Part shown: positions 36,661-45,497 of the stretch, piece by piece
Layout of the letters: the number at the start of each line of letters is the position of its first letter
How positions within the stretch are numbered: position 1 is the stretch's first letter
Assembly (NCBI GenBank): GCA_902517535.1
Contig: CABYCK010000005.1
Span: forward strand, 1-52,935
Direction of reading: 5' to 3'
DNA length: 52,935 nt
Source of the DNA: an uncultured Pelagibacteraceae bacterium
Lineage (GTDB): Bacteria; Pseudomonadota; Alphaproteobacteria; Pelagibacterales; Pelagibacteraceae
Position numbers and translations under genes: made by a program
The notes under the pieces: generated by a model
What the model was told of the DNA's origin: nothing
The model's database searches: none
What the model saw: the letters and a program-made list of their open reading frames with translations, nothing else

Positions 36661-37392
36661 TCAAGCCATATACATTCCACCATTAACATGAATTGTTTCT
36701 CCATTAATATAATTTGCCATATCTGAAGCTAAAAATACTGCGCAATTGGAAACGTCATCACCTGTTCCTAAATCACCAGACGGTATCTTGCTTATTAGAT
36801 TTTTTTTAAATTCTTCATTAATTTTATCGGTCATTTCTGTTTTAATAAAACCTGGAGATATACAATTAATATTAATATTTTTTTTTGCATATTCTATCGC
36901 TAGACTTTTTGAAAAAGCAACCATCCCTGACTTTGAAGCTGAATAATTTGCTTGACCAATATTTCCTGTGTGCCCAACGATAGAAGAAATATTTATAATT
37001 TTACCAAATTTATTTTTTAACATTTTTTTAATCGAATACTTACACATTAAAAAAGATGCAGTTAGATTTATGTCCAAAACTTTTTTCCAATTCTCCTCTG
37101 TTAGTCTTATCGACAAACTATCTAAAGTTATTCCCGCGTTATTTATTAATACATCAAGACCTCCCAGATCTTTTTCTACACTTTCAATAAATGATTCAAT
37201 TTTATCATGTTCTTCTAATCTGAATTGTTTAATAGTAATATCACTAAATTCTTTTTTGAGATTATCTAATTTTTGTTGATTAGTTCCACTAGCACAAATC
37301 TTTGATCCATGTTCAGAAAATTTTTTCACTAAGCTAAAACCAATTCCTCCCGTCGCGCCAGTAATAAGTACTTTTTTATTTTTTAGATTCAT
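36661..37392 (-). CDS. fabG: 3-oxoacyl-ACP reductase
   Basis: A 243-residue short-chain dehydrogenase. It has the NADPH loop TGATGGIG near residue 12, NNAGIT, the catalytic Ser in INISSIVGHTG and YSASKSG (Tyr and Lys), and ends ETIHVNGGMYMA. It reduces 3-oxoacyl-ACP in fatty acid elongation. Position between fabD and acpP makes FabG secure among many SDR relatives. It overlaps the fabD end by four bases. Confidence 0.96.
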   Translation of the reverse strand: MNLKNKKVLITGATGGIGFSLVKKFSEHGSKICASGTNQQKLDNLKKEFSDITIKQFRLEEHDKIESFIESVEKDLGGLDVLINNAGITLDSLSIRLTEENWKKVLDINLTASFLMCKYSIKKMLKNKFGKIINISSIVGHTGNIGQANYSASKSGMVAFSKSLAIEYAKKNININCISPGFIKTEMTDKINEEFKKNLISKIPSGDLGTGDDVSNCAVFLASDMANYINGETIHVNGGMYMA

Positions 37393-38315
37393 GTAATTAT
37401 TTTTTTAATATCATTTATTGAATTTATACTAAAGCAATTTATGTCTTTAAGTGTTCGTTTTACCATACCACTTAAAACTTTTCCTGGCCCTATTTCTATA
37501 TAATCAGTAACTTTTTTTTCTGACATGTTAATAATGCTTTCTCTCCATCTTACAGTAGAACAAATCTGACTAATAAGTAATTTTTTGATAGTATTTGGAT
37601 CATTTTCTGGTTTTGATGAAACGTTACTTACGATGTCGATATTAGGTTTTTTAAAAACTATTGAATTTATTTTTTCAGCCATGTGTTCAGCAGCGGGTTT
37701 CATTAAAGAACAATGAAATGGCGCGCTAACATTTAATGGAATAAATTTTTTTTTATTTTCTTTTAATCTTTCTTGAAGTAAATTAATGCTTTCTTTATCT
37801 CCACTAATAATAGTTTGTCCGAATGCATTGTCATTAGCAATTTCACAAGCTTTTTTAATTTTTATTTTTTTAATTAATTCATTAATTTGTTCGATACTCA
37901 TTCCAAGTATTGCTATCATGCTCCCTTCGTCCACCGGAACAGCTTCCTGCATAGATTTTCCTCTTTCAAATAGTAAATATAATGCGTCATTAAATTTTAG
38001 AGACTCAGAACATACTAATGCACTGTATTCTCCTAATGAATGTCCCGCAAAGTATTTTGTAAATTTTAAATCATAATTAAATTCATCTCTAAGAACTTTA
38101 AAAATAGCGTAACTAACAGTTAAAATTGCTGGTTGTGTGTTTTTTGTTAATTTTAAATCACTGTCAGGACCCTCTAGAATTAATTTAGACAATTTGAAAT
38201 TAAGTTTATCGTCTGCTTCTTCAAAGATTTTTTTTACTATATCAAAATTGTTAAAAAATTCAGAAGCCATGCCTACTACTTGAGAACCTTGGCCTGGAAA
38301 TAAAATAGCTTTCAT
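37389..38315 (-). CDS. fabD: Malonyl-CoA:ACP transacylase
   Basis: A 308-residue FabD with FPGQGSQVVGM at the start, the nucleophile Ser in AGHSLGEYSAL and the active-site His in SAPFHCSLM. A conserved Arg is in FERGKSMQEAV. It loads malonyl groups onto ACP, linking acetyl-CoA carboxylase (accBC in this window) to chain elongation. It is first in fabD-fabG-acpP-gmk and divergent from rpsF with 115 bases between. Confidence 0.96.
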   Translation of the reverse strand: MKAILFPGQGSQVVGMASEFFNNFDIVKKIFEEADDKLNFKLSKLILEGPDSDLKLTKNTQPAILTVSYAIFKVLRDEFNYDLKFTKYFAGHSLGEYSALVCSESLKFNDALYLLFERGKSMQEAVPVDEGSMIAILGMSIEQINELIKKIKIKKACEIANDNAFGQTIISGDKESINLLQERLKENKKKFIPLNVSAPFHCSLMKPAAEHMAEKINSIVFKKPNIDIVSNVSSKPENDPNTIKKLLISQICSTVRWRESIINMSEKKVTDYIEIGPGKVLSGMVKRTLKDINCFSINSINDIKKIIT

Positions 38316-38344
38316 TTATTAGTATTTATTAGCAATAATTAGTG

Positions 38345-38372
38345 TTGATATAAATGATTATTATAGTATAAA
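38345..38372 (+). promoter_or_regulatory. Probable promoter of the rpsF-rpsR-rplI operon
   Basis: TTGATA (38345-38350) and TATAAA (38367-38372) with a 16-base spacer lie in the 115-base gap between fabD and rpsF, predicting a leader of about 50 bases. On the other strand a TATAAT (38365-38360) could serve fabD, so the two divergent promoters would physically overlap. Read by eye; no experimental support. Confidence 0.5.
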
Positions 38373-38430
38373 ACTTTTTCTATATTTATGTACTTAAAAG
38401 CTAACTAATTTACAACAAACTATATAATTT

Positions 38431-38757
38431 ATGTCATTTTACGAAAATACCTTGGTAACTAAACAAGACTTACCTAAAACAGAGTTTAATAAAATAAGAG
38501 ATAAATATAACGAATTAATAAATAATAATTCAGGAAAAGTTATTAAAATCGAGGAATGGGGATTGTTAAATTTAGCAAGAAAAATAAAGAAATATAATAA
38601 AGGTTTTTATATCCACTTTAAGTTTGAAGGTAACAAAGACACTCTGCAAGAAATTAATAAAAAAATGAAAGTAGACACTTCTATTATAAGATATCTTACT
38701 GTTAAATATAAAAAATTAGATATTAAGAACGAATACTTTACAAAAGAAAAAAGATGA
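38431..38757 (+). CDS. rpsF: 30S ribosomal protein S6
   Basis: A 108-residue S6 starting MSFYENTLVTKQDLPKTEFN, with the family strand WGLLNLARKIKKYNKGFYIHFKF. It binds 16S rRNA with S18, the next gene, which overlaps by four bases. I looked for the S6:S18-binding leader motif in the roughly 50-base 5' region and do not see a clear one. Confidence 0.96.
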   Translation: MSFYENTLVTKQDLPKTEFNKIRDKYNELINNNSGKVIKIEEWGLLNLARKIKKYNKGFYIHFKFEGNKDTLQEINKKMKVDTSIIRYLTVKYKKLDIKNEYFTKEKR

Positions 38758-39026
38758 AAAGACGAGGAAAAAAATTTCAAAAAAAAGGATCTACTTCTCT
38801 AAATAAGTTAAGTTTATTTCAGAAACCTGAGGGTAGATTTAATAGATCCTGCCCTCTTTCGAGTAAAAACGCTCCTATAATAGATTACAAGAATATAAGT
38901 TTATTAAAAAAATATATATCTGAAAATAGCAAAATTCTTTCATCAAAGATTACTTCGGTTTCTAGTGGCAAGCAAAAAAAATTAACTAAAGAGATTAAAA
39001 AAGCAAAATTGCTTGGTTTAATATAG
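38754..39026 (+). CDS. rpsR: 30S ribosomal protein S18
   Basis: A 90-residue basic protein. The core CPLSSKNAPIIDYKNISLLKKYISENSKIL and ITSVSSGKQKKLTKEIKKAKLLGLI match S18. It has an extended Lys/Arg-rich N-terminus. It follows rpsF with a four-base overlap and precedes rplI by two bases, the standard order. Confidence 0.96.
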   Translation: MKRRGKKFQKKGSTSLNKLSLFQKPEGRFNRSCPLSSKNAPIIDYKNISLLKKYISENSKILSSKITSVSSGKQKKLTKEIKKAKLLGLI

Positions 39027-39028
39027 TT

Positions 39029-39484
39029 ATGGAAATTATACTTTTAGAAAATATAATAAATTTAGGAAATATTGGTGACAAAGTAGAGGTAAAAAATGGA
39101 TATGGTAGAAATTTTTTATTAAAAAAAGGTAAAGCTCTTAGATTTAATAAAGAAAATTTAGATTACGTTACAAAAAAGAAAGATGAATTAAATAAAAAAA
39201 ATTTAGAACTAAAAAAGAAATTTAAAGAAACTGCTCAAACAATAAATAATAAAATATTTAATTTTAAAAAAGAAAGTAAAGATAATGGAGATTTATATGG
39301 TTCAATCAAACCCAAAGAAATTTCAACAACAATATATAATAGCGCGAAACTAGAGGTAAAACCATCGCAAATAATTTTGAAAGAAGAATTAAATAAAATT
39401 GGCAAATTTATCGTAGAAATAAAATTCCACTCCGAAGTATCTGCAAAAATTACAATCAAAATAGATAAGATTCAATCAGCTTAA
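39029..39484 (+). CDS. rplI: 50S ribosomal protein L9
   Basis: A 151-residue L9. The N-terminal rRNA-binding domain is MEIILLENIINLGNIGDKVEVKNGYGRNFLL, a very clear signature, followed by the long connecting helix and the C-terminal domain (GDLYGSIKPKEIS). It is the last ribosomal gene of the operon; dnaB follows after 73 bases without an obvious hairpin. Confidence 0.97.
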   Translation: MEIILLENIINLGNIGDKVEVKNGYGRNFLLKKGKALRFNKENLDYVTKKKDELNKKNLELKKKFKETAQTINNKIFNFKKESKDNGDLYGSIKPKEISTTIYNSAKLEVKPSQIILKEELNKIGKFIVEIKFHSEVSAKITIKIDKIQSA

Positions 39485-39557
39485 CTTTTCCACAGGCGGA
39501 TCAAAAAGTGTGTAACTTTAGACTTTAATTACATTTAGGTAAACCTATTATAAATGT

Positions 39558-40982
39558 GTGGAAGAAATCAAACTTAAAGAAAATAATTTAAACAAAAAAC
39601 AACCTTCGAATATTGAAGCTGAACAAGCGTTAATAGGTTCAATTTTAGTAAACAATGATATCATTGATGAAGTTTCTACAATAATTGGTTCAAACAGTTT
39701 TTATGATCCTGCACATATAAAAATTTTTGAAGTAATTGAAACTTTAAATAATAAAGGGATGATAGCTAATCCTATAACATTAAAAAATTTTTTTGAAAAA
39801 GACAATATGTTAAACGAAGTTGGAGGCACAGAATATTTAGTCAAATTAACAAGATTCTCTGGCTCTTCCAAACAAGCAGTTGATTATGCTAAAGTAATCC
39901 ATGAGATGTATTTAAGAAGAGAACTTATTTTAATTTCAGATAAACTTTCTTCGGACACTCTAAACTCTCAAGAAGATGATGCAGAAAGTATAATTGAGAA
40001 TACGGAAAAATCACTTTTTGATTTAGCTGAGAGAGGAAGTTTTTCTCAATCATTTTTGAAATTCAATAAAGCGTTGGATCAAACTATTGAAATGGCTACT
40101 TTGGCCATGAAAAATGACAGAGGTATAGTTGGAGTTCCCACTGGTTTAACAGAACTGGATGAAAAACTTGGAGGATTGCATAAGTCTGATTTAGTAATAT
40201 TGGCTGGAAGGCCATCAATGGGTAAAACTGCTTTAGCAACAAATATAGCTTATAATGCCGCTCAAAATATATTAAGCAGACAAGAAAAATCTTCGGTTGC
40301 TTTTTTTTCTTTAGAAATGTCCTCTGAACAATTATCTACAAGAATTTTATCTGAACAAGCAAGAATTAAATCGGACGATATTAGAAGAGGAAAAGTTACT
40401 GAAGAGGAAATTAATCGATACATAGAGACATCTAGAAACATTTATAATCTTCCTCTTTTTATAGACGAAACTCCTGCTATTACTATTGCTACTTTAAGTA
40501 ATAGAGCTCGACGAATAAAAAGATTGTTTGGAGTTAATTTAATAGTTGTAGACTATATTCAATTGATGAGAGCCAACTCAATAAAAAAAAATGAAGGTAG
40601 GGTTCAAGAAATTTCAGAAATTACTCAAGGTCTTAAAGCATTAGCAAAAGAGTTAAATGTTCCAATTTTAGCATTATCACAACTATCCAGAGCTGTAGAA
40701 CAAAGAGATGATAAGTTACCTCAATTAGCAGACTTAAGAGAGTCAGGATCTATAGAACAAGATGCTGACGTAGTAATGTTCGTTTACAGAGAGGAATATT
40801 ATCTAGAGAGAAAACAGCCAAAATTAGGTTCCATTGAGCACGCAGAATGGCAGTCAAAAATGAATGATGTAAATGGACTTGCTGATATTATTTTAGGGAA
40901 ACAAAGACATGGTCCAACTGGGACTGTGAAGGTTGAGTTTGAAGGCATTTATACGAAATTCAAAGATTTAACAAAAAATTAA
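39558..40982 (+). CDS. dnaB: Replicative DNA helicase DnaB
   Basis: A 474-residue DnaB. The N-terminal domain starts PSNIEAEQALIGSIL; the RecA-like domain has Walker A GRPSMGKTA (217-225), Walker B LIVVDYIQLM and the H4/arginine region LRESGSIEQDADVVMFVYRE. It unwinds DNA at the fork. The only start that keeps the family N-terminus is GTG at 39558. Alphaproteobacteria often carry alr and radA after dnaB; neither is here. Confidence 0.96.
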   Translation: MEEIKLKENNLNKKQPSNIEAEQALIGSILVNNDIIDEVSTIIGSNSFYDPAHIKIFEVIETLNNKGMIANPITLKNFFEKDNMLNEVGGTEYLVKLTRFSGSSKQAVDYAKVIHEMYLRRELILISDKLSSDTLNSQEDDAESIIENTEKSLFDLAERGSFSQSFLKFNKALDQTIEMATLAMKNDRGIVGVPTGLTELDEKLGGLHKSDLVILAGRPSMGKTALATNIAYNAAQNILSRQEKSSVAFFSLEMSSEQLSTRILSEQARIKSDDIRRGKVTEEEINRYIETSRNIYNLPLFIDETPAITIATLSNRARRIKRLFGVNLIVVDYIQLMRANSIKKNEGRVQEISEITQGLKALAKELNVPILALSQLSRAVEQRDDKLPQLADLRESGSIEQDADVVMFVYREEYYLERKQPKLGSIEHAEWQSKMNDVNGLADIILGKQRHGPTGTVKVEFEGIYTKFKDLTKN

Positions 40983-41037
40983 GCTTAATTTTAACTTTTA
41001 AGTCATCAATGTTTTAAGATATATCTGAAATGTGTCT

Positions 41038-43509
41038 ATGTTTGATAAAATTTATAGAAAGTTTGTAATTGATTTTCCGAAAATAACTCTATTTCTGATT
41101 TTATCAATTCTAATCTTCAGTTTATACCATTCTAAAGATTTTAATCTTGATGCATCTTCTGACGCTCTAATTTTAGAAGGAGATAAAGATTTAAAATATT
41201 TAAGAGAAATAAACGAAAGATATGAGTCAAAAGATTTTTTAGTATTAACCTATTCTCCAGTTTCTAGCTTTGAAGAAAAAGAAACAATCTTAAATTTACA
41301 ACTCCTCAAATCAAAAATTGAAAAATTGTCTTGGGTTGACAGTGTTATTACTATTATAGATGTTCCCCTGCTCAAAAATACAGATGAAAACTTAATGGAT
41401 AGACTGAAAAATTATAAGACGTTGGCTCATCCAGAAATAGACAAAAAAAAGGGTTTTGATGAAATTTTAAACAGTCCTATTTATAAAAATTACGTGATTA
41501 GTGAAGACGGCAAAACATCGGGGATAGTTGTATATCTTAAAAAGGATGAAAGATTATCTGAATATATAAAAGTAAAAGATAAATTTTATAATCAATTATT
41601 AGAGGGAAAACTTAATAAAGAAGAAAAAAATAATTACAAAATATTTTTGAAAGAATATGAGGAATATAAAAATTTATATAACTTAAGAAATCACCAAAAT
41701 ATTAATGAGATAAGAGACGTGATCAACAAGTATGGAGAAAACGCTAAAATTCATTTGGGTGGAATTCCAATGATAGCCGATGATATGATTGGTTTTATTA
41801 AAAAAGATATAATTGTATTTGGATTGGGGGTATTTTTATTTATCGTATTAACACTTTGGATTGTTTTCAAAAATATTAGATGGGTGATAATACCGCTAGT
41901 TGGTTGTGCATCTTCAGTAATAATAATGATTGGGTTGCTTGGTTTGATTGGTTGGAAGGTAACTGTTATCTCATCAAATTTCATAGCATTAATGTTAATC
42001 TTAAATATGGCAATGAATATCCATGTTACTGTTAGATTTCTTCAGTTAAAAAAAGAGTTAAATGAACTTTCAAACTCAGAAATAATCTTAGAAACTAGTA
42101 GAAAAATGTTCCTGCCAATCCTTTACACTGTTCTCACAACCATTTGTGCTTTTTTGTCATTAATATTTAGTGGAATAAAACCAATAATAGATTTTGGGTG
42201 GATGATGACAATGGGATTAATAGTTTCAATCTTAATTACTTTTTTTCTTTTACCTTCACTTCTTACTTTGTTTACTACACATGAAAGCATTAATTTACAG
42301 AGTTCAGAAAAATCAAAAATTACTTCTGCACTTGGAAATTTTTCAAAAAAAAATAAGATTTTAATTTTAGGTCCAACTTTTATCATATTAATACTTAGTT
42401 TGTTTGGTATATCAAAACTTGAGGTAGAAAATAGTTTTATAAACTACTTTGACAAAGATACAGAAATTTACAAAGGTATGAAAAAAATAGATGAAGAGTT
42501 AGGGGGTACAACTCCTCTCAATGTAATAATAAATTTTCCGATAAAAGAGAAAAAAGTTATTAATAGTGATGATGAATTTTCTGAATGGGACGAGGAAGAA
42601 AGCAATGAAAATAAAGCCAAATATTGGTTTACCAGAGATAAAATGGATAAAATTTTAAAAGTCCATGACTATTTAGACTCTTTGCCAGAAATTGGCAAAG
42701 TTTTATCATTTGGTTCTATTTTGAGAGTTGCAGAGGATCTAAATAACAAAGAATTACAGAGTTTAGAAATTGCAGTATTGTTTAGTAAAATACCTGAAGA
42801 GATTAAAAAGGAAATTGTATCCCCTTATATATCAGTAGAAAAAGATGAGGCAAGGATAAACGTTAGAATTAAAGACTCTCTGAAAAATCTTAAACGTAAT
42901 GATTTAATAGATAAAATAAATCAAGAACTTAACACAAAACTTGGTTTTGAAAAAAATGAATATAAGCTATCTGGGGTTTTAATTCTGTTCAATAATTTAT
43001 TACAAAGTCTTTTTAAATCTCAAATATTAACTTTGGGAATTGTTATGTTGGGAATTTCAGCAATGTTTTTTATTTTATTTAGAAATTTAACTCTATCATT
43101 TATCGGAGTAGTTCCAAATTTTATAGCAGCTTTCTTGATATTGGGAATAATTGGTCTGAAGGAAATTCCTTTAGACATGATGACTATTACGATAGCAGCT
43201 ATTACAATTGGGATAGCAGTGGATAATAGTATCCATTATATATATAGATTTAGAGAAGAGTTTAAGAAAATCAAAAATTATGAATTAACTATAGATCGTT
43301 GCCACAATACAGTTGGTATAGCTATACTAAATACCTCCATAACAATAGTTTTTGGTTTTTCAATTTTAGTTTTATCAAATTTTATACCAACAATTTACTT
43401 TGGTATTTTTACCGGAATAGCAATGTTGTTAGCGATGATTTCTGTTTTGACACTTTTGCCTAAACTTATATTAATATTTAGGCCATTTGGACAGGAAAAT
43501 TTAAATTAA
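41038..43509 (+). CDS. RND superfamily (COG1033 / MMPL-type) membrane transporter
   Basis: An 823-residue membrane protein with the two-fold RND layout. It has TM1 at about residues 15-31, a large periplasmic loop, a five-helix block (about 258-413), TM7 near 435-455, a second periplasmic loop, and a final five-helix block (about 658-815). The stretch TIAAITIGIAVDNSIHYIYRFREEF is the conserved RND TM4-like motif. Relatives export lipids or hopanoid-like molecules, but the cargo here cannot be read from sequence. No membrane-fusion or outer-membrane partner is adjacent. GTG at 41032 is an alternative start two codons up. It sits between dnaB and cvpA-purF. Confidence 0.85.
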   Translation: MFDKIYRKFVIDFPKITLFLILSILIFSLYHSKDFNLDASSDALILEGDKDLKYLREINERYESKDFLVLTYSPVSSFEEKETILNLQLLKSKIEKLSWVDSVITIIDVPLLKNTDENLMDRLKNYKTLAHPEIDKKKGFDEILNSPIYKNYVISEDGKTSGIVVYLKKDERLSEYIKVKDKFYNQLLEGKLNKEEKNNYKIFLKEYEEYKNLYNLRNHQNINEIRDVINKYGENAKIHLGGIPMIADDMIGFIKKDIIVFGLGVFLFIVLTLWIVFKNIRWVIIPLVGCASSVIIMIGLLGLIGWKVTVISSNFIALMLILNMAMNIHVTVRFLQLKKELNELSNSEIILETSRKMFLPILYTVLTTICAFLSLIFSGIKPIIDFGWMMTMGLIVSILITFFLLPSLLTLFTTHESINLQSSEKSKITSALGNFSKKNKILILGPTFIILILSLFGISKLEVENSFINYFDKDTEIYKGMKKIDEELGGTTPLNVIINFPIKEKKVINSDDEFSEWDEEESNENKAKYWFTRDKMDKILKVHDYLDSLPEIGKVLSFGSILRVAEDLNNKELQSLEIAVLFSKIPEEIKKEIVSPYISVEKDEARINVRIKDSLKNLKRNDLIDKINQELNTKLGFEKNEYKLSGVLILFNNLLQSLFKSQILTLGIVMLGISAMFFILFRNLTLSFIGVVPNFIAAFLILGIIGLKEIPLDMMTITIAAITIGIAVDNSIHYIYRFREEFKKIKNYELTIDRCHNTVGIAILNTSITIVFGFSILVLSNFIPTIYFGIFTGIAMLLAMISVLTLLPKLILIFRPFGQENLN

Positions 43510-43510
43510 A

Positions 43511-44059
43511 ATGATTTCTGAATTTTTTGAATATCTTACAAATAATATTAATTGGTTTGATGTAGTAGTTAGTGTCATAATTGTTTACAGTATTATCGAA
43601 TGCTATTCCAAAGGATTTTCTTTAAGTTTAATGTCATTTATGAAATGGATTTTTTCTATAGTGGTAACAATAATAATGGTTCCTAAACTTCAACCTTGGG
43701 TAAGTGACTATATTAAATCTCAGTTTCTTAATGACGTAGGTATAGGTGTAGTAATATTTATTAGCACATTATTTTTAACTATTGTTATGGGAAAGGCATT
43801 GAGTAGAGCTGTAACTTGGACTGGTGTGGGTTCAATAGATAAAACTTTTGGCTTATTTTTTGGTATTTTTAAAGGTTATGTAGTTTCAGTATGTTTATTT
43901 TCTATATTAAATTGGTTTTATCCATACCAAAATTGGGGTATATCAACTGATGAGTCTATTTCTTTTAACTTTGTTAAAAAAGGTAGTGAAGTACTAGTGG
44001 AAGAGTTTCCTTCAGGTGAAGACTTTAAAGATACAAAAGAAAAAATTGAAAAAATTTAA
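43511..44059 (+). CDS. cvpA: CvpA-family membrane protein
   Basis: A 182-residue protein with about four membrane segments. NINWFDVVVSVIIVYSIIECYSKGFSLSLMSFMKW matches the CvpA start. CvpA affects colicin V production in E. coli and envelope stress in others; its molecular role is not settled. It begins one base after the RND gene and its end overlaps the putative purF start by 44 bases. The cvpA-purF pairing is conserved widely. Confidence 0.9.
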   Translation: MISEFFEYLTNNINWFDVVVSVIIVYSIIECYSKGFSLSLMSFMKWIFSIVVTIIMVPKLQPWVSDYIKSQFLNDVGIGVVIFISTLFLTIVMGKALSRAVTWTGVGSIDKTFGLFFGIFKGYVVSVCLFSILNWFYPYQNWGISTDESISFNFVKKGSEVLVEEFPSGEDFKDTKEKIEKI

Positions 44060-45497
44060 TTTAGATAAATTAAGAGAAGAGTGTGGTGTGTTTGGAATTT
44101 CAAATCACGAAGATTCATCTGCTTTAGTTGCGTTGGGATTGCATGCTCTACAACATCGTGGTCAAGAGGGTTGTGGAATAGTTTCGTATGATGGAAAAAA
44201 TTATCATTCGGAAAAAAGACAAGGTTTAGTTGGAGATCATTTTACGAAAAGTGAAGTAATTAAAAAACTTCCAGGAAAATTTGCTATTGGACATAATCGT
44301 TATTCGACAACGGGGGAAACTTCTTTAAGAAATATTCAGCCTTTTTTTGCAGATCTACACATGGGTGGGTTGAGCGTAGCCCACAATGGAAATCTTACAA
44401 ATGCTTTAGCTTTGAGAGAAACTTTAGTAAAAGATGGTGCTATTTTTAGAACAACAAGTGATACTGAAACCATAGTTCAATTAATTGCCAAATCCAAAAG
44501 AGAGAAAATAATAGATAAATTGATAGACGCTCTTTTTCAAATCAAAGGTGGTTACTCTTTAATATTAATGACTAATAAAAAACTCGTAGGTGTTAGAGAC
44601 CCTTTTGGGATACGACCTTTGGTAATTGGAAAATTAAAAAACTCTTACATATTAGCATCTGAAACATGTGCTTTAGATATTGTTGGAGCAACTTTTCTTA
44701 GAGAGGTTGAAAATGGTGAAATAGTCATTATTGAGAATAATGAAATACGCTCAATTAAACCCTTTCCAAAACAAAAAGCTAGACCTTGTGTTTTCGAATA
44801 TATTTATTTTGCAAGACCAGACAGCATTGTTGAGGGAAAATGTGCTTACGAATATAGAAAGAATTTTGGTATTCAACTCGCTAAAGAAACTAATACAAAT
44901 GCTGAGATTGTAGTGCCTGTCCCTGACTCGGGAGTACCTGCCGCTTTAGGTTATGCAGAGTACTCAAAAAAAAAATTTGAGCTAGGTCTCATAAGAAACC
45001 ACTATGTTGGAAGAACTTTTATTGAACCAACTCAAAGCATCAGGAGTTTAGGGGTTAAATTAAAGCTAAGTTCTACAAAATCAATAGTAGAAAATAAATC
45101 CATTGTATTAATCGATGATTCACTTGTTAGAGGCACTACCTGCCACAAAATAGTAAAAATGCTTTATGAAGCTGGAGCTAAAGAAGTGCATGTAAGGATT
45201 GCATGTCCAGAAATAAAATTTCCAGATTTTTACGGTGTAGACATGCCAACAAAAAAAGAACTTTTAGCGAATGAAAAAAGCAACAACGAAATTTGTGAAT
45301 ATATTAATGCAACATCACTTAAATTTTTAAGTTTAGATGGTCTTTACGAAGCTTTAGGTAAAGGCAAAAGAAATGATCTATATCCGCAATTTAGTGACCA
45401 TTATTTCACAGGAGATTACCCAGTAAAACCGGAAGATAATTTGGGAGAAGAAAAAATTAAACAATTATCCTTATTAAGTGGAAAATCAAATAATTAA
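44016..45497 (+). CDS. purF: Amidophosphoribosyltransferase
   Basis: A PurF of about 493 residues. The N-terminal nucleophile Cys (C23 in LREECGVFGI) follows a short propeptide; glutaminase blocks include GHNRYSTTGE and AHNGNLTNA; the PRPP loop is VLIDDSLVRGTT. It makes phosphoribosylamine, the first purine step, supplying purM/purN products. The start is uncertain: GTG at 44016 lies 44 bases inside cvpA, and TTG at 44046 is the next candidate; there is no ATG. The C-terminal Cys ligands of the Fe-S cluster in B. subtilis-type enzymes are not seen. The stop shares TTAA with bamB. Confidence 0.94.
   Translation: MKTLKIQKKKLKKFNLDKLREECGVFGISNHEDSSALVALGLHALQHRGQEGCGIVSYDGKNYHSEKRQGLVGDHFTKSEVIKKLPGKFAIGHNRYSTTGETSLRNIQPFFADLHMGGLSVAHNGNLTNALALRETLVKDGAIFRTTSDTETIVQLIAKSKREKIIDKLIDALFQIKGGYSLILMTNKKLVGVRDPFGIRPLVIGKLKNSYILASETCALDIVGATFLREVENGEIVIIENNEIRSIKPFPKQKARPCVFEYIYFARPDSIVEGKCAYEYRKNFGIQLAKETNTNAEIVVPVPDSGVPAALGYAEYSKKKFELGLIRNHYVGRTFIEPTQSIRSLGVKLKLSSTKSIVENKSIVLIDDSLVRGTTCHKIVKMLYEAGAKEVHVRIACPEIKFPDFYGVDMPTKKELLANEKSNNEICEYINATSLKFLSLDGLYEALGKGKRNDLYPQFSDHYFTGDYPVKPEDNLGEEKIKQLSLLSGKSNN

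Noticed and set aside
38373-38430. S6:S18-binding leader RNA upstream of rpsF
   Set aside because: No stem with the characteristic CCG bulge is visible in this short AT-rich leader.
39486-39494. DnaA box (TTTTCCACA) in front of dnaB
   Set aside because: It fits the loose DnaA consensus, but the same nine bases also occur inside aspS and hdaA, so a single copy here is not significant.
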